From an uncultured Klebsiella sp. (GTDB lineage Bacteria > Pseudomonadota > Gammaproteobacteria > Enterobacterales > Enterobacteriaceae): 7,494 bases of DNA. Shown piece by piece: positions 7,483-7,494 of the stretch (the stretch's first letter is position 1; each line of letters opens with the position of its first letter). The stretch spans positions 1-7,494 of the forward strand of contig CABUCP010000149.1 in assembly GCA_902490055.1 (NCBI GenBank), given 5' to 3'. The notes under the pieces are model-generated. The model was not told the origin of the DNA. It ran no database searches and was given only the letters and a program-made list of their open reading frames with translations. Position numbers and translations under genes: made by a program.

Positions 7483-7494
7483 AAAGTGAAATTG

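Overview
This window comes from the chromosome of an enteric gammaproteobacterium (Enterobacteriaceae). The proteins match my memory of the Escherichia coli proteins almost residue for residue, but they are not identical. The third codon positions are G+C-rich and there is a typical enterobacterial REP hairpin, so a Klebsiella, Raoultella, Enterobacter or similar genome is more likely than E. coli itself. The species is an inference.

Positions 1-6032 are the 3' end of the nuo operon, which encodes the membrane arm of NADH:ubiquinone oxidoreductase (respiratory complex I, NDH-1). In order: the last 12 codons of nuoI, then nuoJ, nuoK, nuoL, nuoM and nuoN, all on the + strand. NuoL, NuoM and NuoN are the three paralogous antiporter-like proton-pumping subunits. 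NuoJ and NuoK link them to the quinone/iron-sulfur arm. All five complete subunits have the usual length and keep the charged membrane residues of the pumping path. nuoJ-K and nuoK-L overlap by ATGA, and nuoN starts 6 bp after nuoM. A rho-independent terminator at 6006-6032 ends the operon.

The one break in this tight packing is a 247-bp gap between nuoL and nuoM (2742-2988). It holds a REP palindrome and a further stretch of about 190 bp with no recognised gene. That stretch includes a weak 33-codon reading frame with a CxxC motif.

Positions 6044-7482 hold a divergent pair. rbn (elaC, the tRNase Z-type RNase BN) is on the - strand, convergent with nuoN. elaA (a GNAT-family acyltransferase) is on the + strand. 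A 56-bp spacer with a plausible extended -10 for rbn separates them. In E. coli K-12, as I remember its gene order, several genes including elaD and yfbK lie between rbn and nuoN; here only 61 bp separate them.

Most of the window is ordinary core genome. I see no mobile element, CRISPR array, tRNA or rRNA, and no convincing undescribed system. The nuoL-nuoM gap and the compact nuoN-rbn junction are the places most worth a second look.
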